From the NCBI GenBank assembly GCA_022496805.1, contig CM040106.1:2976001-3040000 (forward strand): a stretch of DNA of 64,000 nucleotides, read 5' to 3'. The DNA is from Pohlia nutans. Taxonomy: Eukaryota; Streptophyta; Bryopsida; Bryales; Mniaceae. The notes beneath the pieces are model-generated. The model saw nothing but the letters and a program-made list of their open reading frames with translations. It was not told the origin of the DNA and ran no database searches. Position numbers and translations under genes: made by a program. Below are positions 61,186-64,000 of the stretch, piece by piece (position 1 is the stretch's first letter; each line of letters begins with the position of its first letter).

Positions 61186-62514
61186 ATGATGTTTTCTGAG
61201 CCTGGAGAGGTTGTAGGCTTCCTCGCGGCCCTAATTCTGCTACTTCAAAACATTCATAGCAGCATGGCCACACCTGAAGAGACGGAAAGAGACGAAGATG
61301 CAACAGTGATTCAACCTTTCCATCGTGTGCATAATACCTTGAATGAAATGGACCGTATCATCTCGTCTGTGTTACATGATTTTCGTATCAGTAATGCTGG
61401 GATTTTGTTAGACGAGGACTTGGGTTGGTGGGTAAAACCACATTCAAAGATCTGGTTTTCAATTTTTCTGCTCACCGTGTATGATGACGAGCGTTGGATA
61501 GACAATTTTAGGATGACGAAGTAGGCAGTCTTCAATTTGGCACGCATTCTACAGCCCTACATTGAAAAACAAGATACTAAGTTTCGCCAAGCAATTCCTG
61601 TCCGCGTTCGAGTAGCTGTTGCAATCTACAAGCTTGTTCAAGGAGCTCCATTGTTGATAGTGTCAGAGAATTTCGCTGTAGGATTATCCACCGTGTCAAA
61701 ACTTTTACGAGAAGTTGTGTCTGCTATCAACGAATGCTTCAAAAATGAAAGCAAATGGCCAGACCGTGCTCAAGCACAAGTCAATATGGGAGAGTTCCAG
61801 GAATGGTACTGGTTGCCAGGAATCATCGGTGCTATTGACGGGAGTCATTTTAGTATTTCAAAGCCGAGCCACTTCTCAGAGGATTATTTTTACTTCAAAA
61901 CAAATGGATATAGCATGGTTTGCCAAGCAGTTGTCAGCAGACAAAAGAAATTTCTTGATGTATATGTGGGACTACCGGGGAGCATGAACGATGTCAGAGT
62001 TTTGAGGAGGTTAGGCCTTTACAGGAAAGCCAGAGATGGAAATCTCATCGACGGGCCACCACTTCGTCATGAAGGATTCCCTCCTTATCTCCTTGGAGAT
62101 AAAGGATACCCCCTTCTTCCCTGGCTTATGATACCGTATAAAAAAAGGAGGTTGACTGTGCTAGAGGAAGTATACAACAGAAAGCATAAACGGGGGAGGA
62201 GTGTTGTTGAAAACTCCTTTGGTATACTTAAACAAAGTTTTCGGGAGTTGATGAAGAAATCTGAGCTTCACGTGACGTTTTTGCCAGATGTTGCTATGGC
62301 CTGCTGCTACCTTCATAACATGCTGCTCGGTCAAGATCCTCATGAGGTAGAGCTACTCATGGAACGACTGCAGATTGATGGATTAGCCAATGACGATGAT
62401 GCTGAAGATTTGGACATACCACCACCACAAGAAGACAACCTTCAAATTCCAGAGGCCCAAGAAATGCGGCAAGAATTGGGACTGTATCTTGGCAGGCAAC
62501 GAAACATTATTTGA
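61186..62514 (+). pseudogene. PIF/Harbinger transposase, intact except for one stop codon
   Basis: From ATG 61186 the frame runs to TGA 62512-62514 (442 sense codons) with a single TAG at 61522-61524, in FRMTK*AVFNL, where relatives usually have a polar residue such as Gln. It has the helix-turn-helix (APLLIVSENFAVGLSTVSKL) and the DDE core: D in GAIDGSHF (61837), D in GSMNDVRVL (61990), a further D in LLGDKGYPL (62098) and E in VVENSFGILK (62210). Harbinger transposases cut and paste DNA at TWA sites together with a Myb-like partner, here encoded convergently at 63099. A stop readthrough or a recent mutation would both fit; the rest looks selected. Confidence 0.92.
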
Positions 62515-62534
62515 TCAGAAGTAAGTACACATTT

Positions 62535-62912
62535 GAGTTATCCGTAAAGTCACCTTGAGTTTGATGAATCTACAAAGAATTTTGTTTTACTATACTCTTA
62601 TTTGTTCACTCCAAATAGTTAGAAGGTGTGAAAGATTTTGGTGGTCTATTATTATTAGGTGTGTAAGAGGTGTGTAAGAGCTTGGTGGTCTTCAAAAGTT
62701 TTCAAAAGTTTTTTAGCACTAAGAAAGGAACTAAAATACTTTTGAAAACTTTTGAAGACCACCAAGCTCTTACACACCTCTTACATACCTAATAATGATA
62801 GACCACCAAGATCTTTCACACCTTCTAACTATTTGGAGTGAACAAATAAGAGTATAATAGAGAACAATTCATGGTATCTTCTTCAACATTTGATGGACTT
62901 TACAGATAACTC
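62535..62912. repeat. Large hairpin between two convergent Harbinger genes
   Basis: The segment 62591-62716 is nearly the exact reverse complement of 62731-62856 (about 126-bp arms, a handful of mismatches, ~14-bp loop). Weaker pairing extends outwards (gagttatccgtaaagtc at 62535 against ggactttacagataactc at 62896). A TA dinucleotide adjoins both sides of the strong arms, so it could be a foldback MITE. The strong arms begin TACTCTTATTTGTTCACTCC. Confidence 0.9.
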
Positions 62913-63098
62913 CATTGCCTAAACCTTTTTCCTCCCAGCTTGCTTCTGTTTCTACCCATCCACTATGATATATTGCATTTGACTCCTATGTGTGATACAA
63001 AAGGTAATCACAAAGCAAATACTAGGCTCTATGTTCACCTGCATATAAGAGGATGTATAAATGATTGTTGTCATCACGCAGGTGAATCCACAAGTGTC

Positions 63099-64000
63099 TC
63101 AATTGTTAACGTTGAAGATTGGAGCATCGTTGTCTTCAGTAGTAGAATCTGCATATCCCTTAGAAGGTGTAGAAGGTTGATTTGTTACATTGTTGACTCC
63201 TATTGGGTTGTATGCATTGTCGAGAGTGTTGGCAGCTTGACCTCCAAACGTAGAGTAAGAAGTTGCACCTCCGAATGTTGAGTAAGAAGTTGCACCTCCA
63301 TTAAGGGGGAAAGAAGCTGCACCTCCATTAGGGGGGTAATTAGCAGGGTAATTTGGAGCTCGACCTCCATACATCTGGTGAACAGGTGGAGCTTCAAATG
63401 CCGCCCGTGGATACACTGGAGGTCGCAAACCAAAGCTCAGAACACTCGTTAGGCCAGTGATTGCATGTACAAGAGAACTTTGATTGGCATGAGTCAAACG
63501 TACATTCTCCTGGGCAATCAAATCTCGTTCTTTGTTGTAGTTGAGTTGTTCTTGAAATATCTTCCATTGCAGTTGAGTATCTCGTTCGTTCAATTTTTCC
63601 AATGTGCTTACAAGCTTGTCACTAGATGTCTGTGTTGCTTCTGCAATTTTTGTGTGCCCTGAAAGTGATTTCCGCCTATGACCCGTGTTGCCAAACTTTC
63701 GAGTTAGTTCCTCAAAAGAGGCTTTAGAGGATGACAAGACCTTGAGAGCATTGGCAGGTGCTGCTCCAGGGGTGTTGCTAGCAGGGGTAGATACACGAGC
63801 AGGAATCACTACTTTGGATTTGCATTTAGGTGATGCTCTCAGTTTGCCATGGTCATCAACTTCAACTAGAGCGCTTGAGTTCAAATTCAAATTTGATAAG
63901 GATGGAACATCGCCAACATGAGTGCCTCCAGAGCCGAGGTTGATGCCTCTAGCAGTCACAAGATCCACATCGCTGCTTTCTTCGTTCGGTACATTGTAAC
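63099..64000 (-). CDS. C-terminal part of the Harbinger partner (Myb-like) protein, runs off the window
   Basis: A minus-strand frame without stops enters from beyond the right edge and ends at 63099. No domain-bearing N-terminus is in the window; the visible ~300 residues are a Ser/Ala-rich linker, then a coiled coil (SDKLVSTLEKLNERDTQLQW; QEQLNYNKERDLIAQENVRL). A Gly/Asn/Pro-rich tail follows, with short tandem repeats (GGATSYSTFGG twice). Autonomous Harbinger elements encode a transposase and a Myb/SANT trihelix-like DNA-binding protein. The convergent position, opposite strand and tail composition fit that partner, but the Myb domain itself would lie outside. No damage is visible. Confidence 0.65.
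   Translation of the reverse strand, partial: YNVPNEESSDVDLVTARGINLGSGGTHVGDVPSLSNLNLNSSALVEVDDHGKLRASPKCKSKVVIPARVSTPASNTPGAAPANALKVLSSSKASFEELTRKFGNTGHRRKSLSGHTKIAEATQTSSDKLVSTLEKLNERDTQLQWKIFQEQLNYNKERDLIAQENVRLTHANQSSLVHAITGLTSVLSFGLRPPVYPRAAFEAPPVHQMYGGRAPNYPANYPPNGGAASFPLNGGATSYSTFGGATSYSTFGGQAANTLDNAYNPIGVNNVTNQPSTPSKGYADSTTEDNDAPIFNVNN

Noticed and set aside
1..64000. tRNA, rRNA or CRISPR arrays
   Set aside because: I saw no cloverleaf-type tRNA with A/B boxes, no rRNA core sequences and no regularly spaced spacer arrays. The initiator-tRNA-like word at 5242 is a primer-binding site, not a gene.

Overview
This is nuclear DNA of a land plant, probably a non-seed plant with a large, repeat-rich genome. 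The evidence is GT-AG introns, a TERMINAL EAR1-like (Mei2-family) gene, TTTAGGG telomere-type repeats and plant classes of transposons (Ty1/copia, Ty3/gypsy, PIF/Harbinger, pogo, Mutator-like, Stowaway- and Tourist-like). I cannot name the species. Only one cellular gene is convincingly whole: the TEL-like RNA-binding protein gene at 20.6-25.3 kb (five coding exons, 1,048 codons). Almost everything else is mobile or decayed.

Layout. 0-0.95 kb: end of a ~270-bp satellite. 1.47-5.57 kb: a 3'-truncated copia element on the minus strand, with one LTR and a primer-binding site matching the anticodon arm of initiator tRNA-Met. 5.57-7.28 kb: a repeat with ~240-bp inverted arms. 9.2-17.45 kb: an island sprinkled with 21 copies of a 19-bp imperfect palindrome (consensus TATCGGCTGCCGGCCGATA). 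It holds several unrecognised protein genes and two FCP1-like (HAD phosphatase fold) genes. 18.7-25.5 kb: the TEL gene. 26-39 kb: a Stowaway-like and a Tourist-like MITE, one exon resembling a UBX/PUB-type gene, a pogo transposase pseudogene and a Mutator-like pseudogene. 39.44-48.60 kb: a complete but decayed Ty3/gypsy element with both LTRs, an extra ORF after pol, and a solo copia-type LTR nested in pol. 49.4-55.4 kb (minus strand): a decayed long gene that I read as a ParB-like domain joined to a beta-type DNA (N6-adenine/N4-cytosine) methyltransferase-like domain and a long acidic/coiled-coil tail, followed by a third FCP1-like gene. 55.5-61 kb: AT-rich DNA with MITE-like ends and palindromic minisatellites. 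61.2-64 kb: a nearly intact Harbinger transposase gene, a large hairpin, and the convergent partner gene, which runs off the right edge.

How it fits together. Most broken genes keep long open frames interrupted by single stop codons and only a few frameshifts. Where family conservation gives the ancestral residue (Gln, Arg, Trp), the stops fit C-to-T or G-to-A transitions, as expected for methylated, silenced transposons. The two least familiar parts are the palindrome-marked island and the ParB/methyltransferase gene. Both carry degenerate FCP1-like proteins, which hints that this fold travels with undescribed mobile cassettes in this genome. All domain calls were made by eye.
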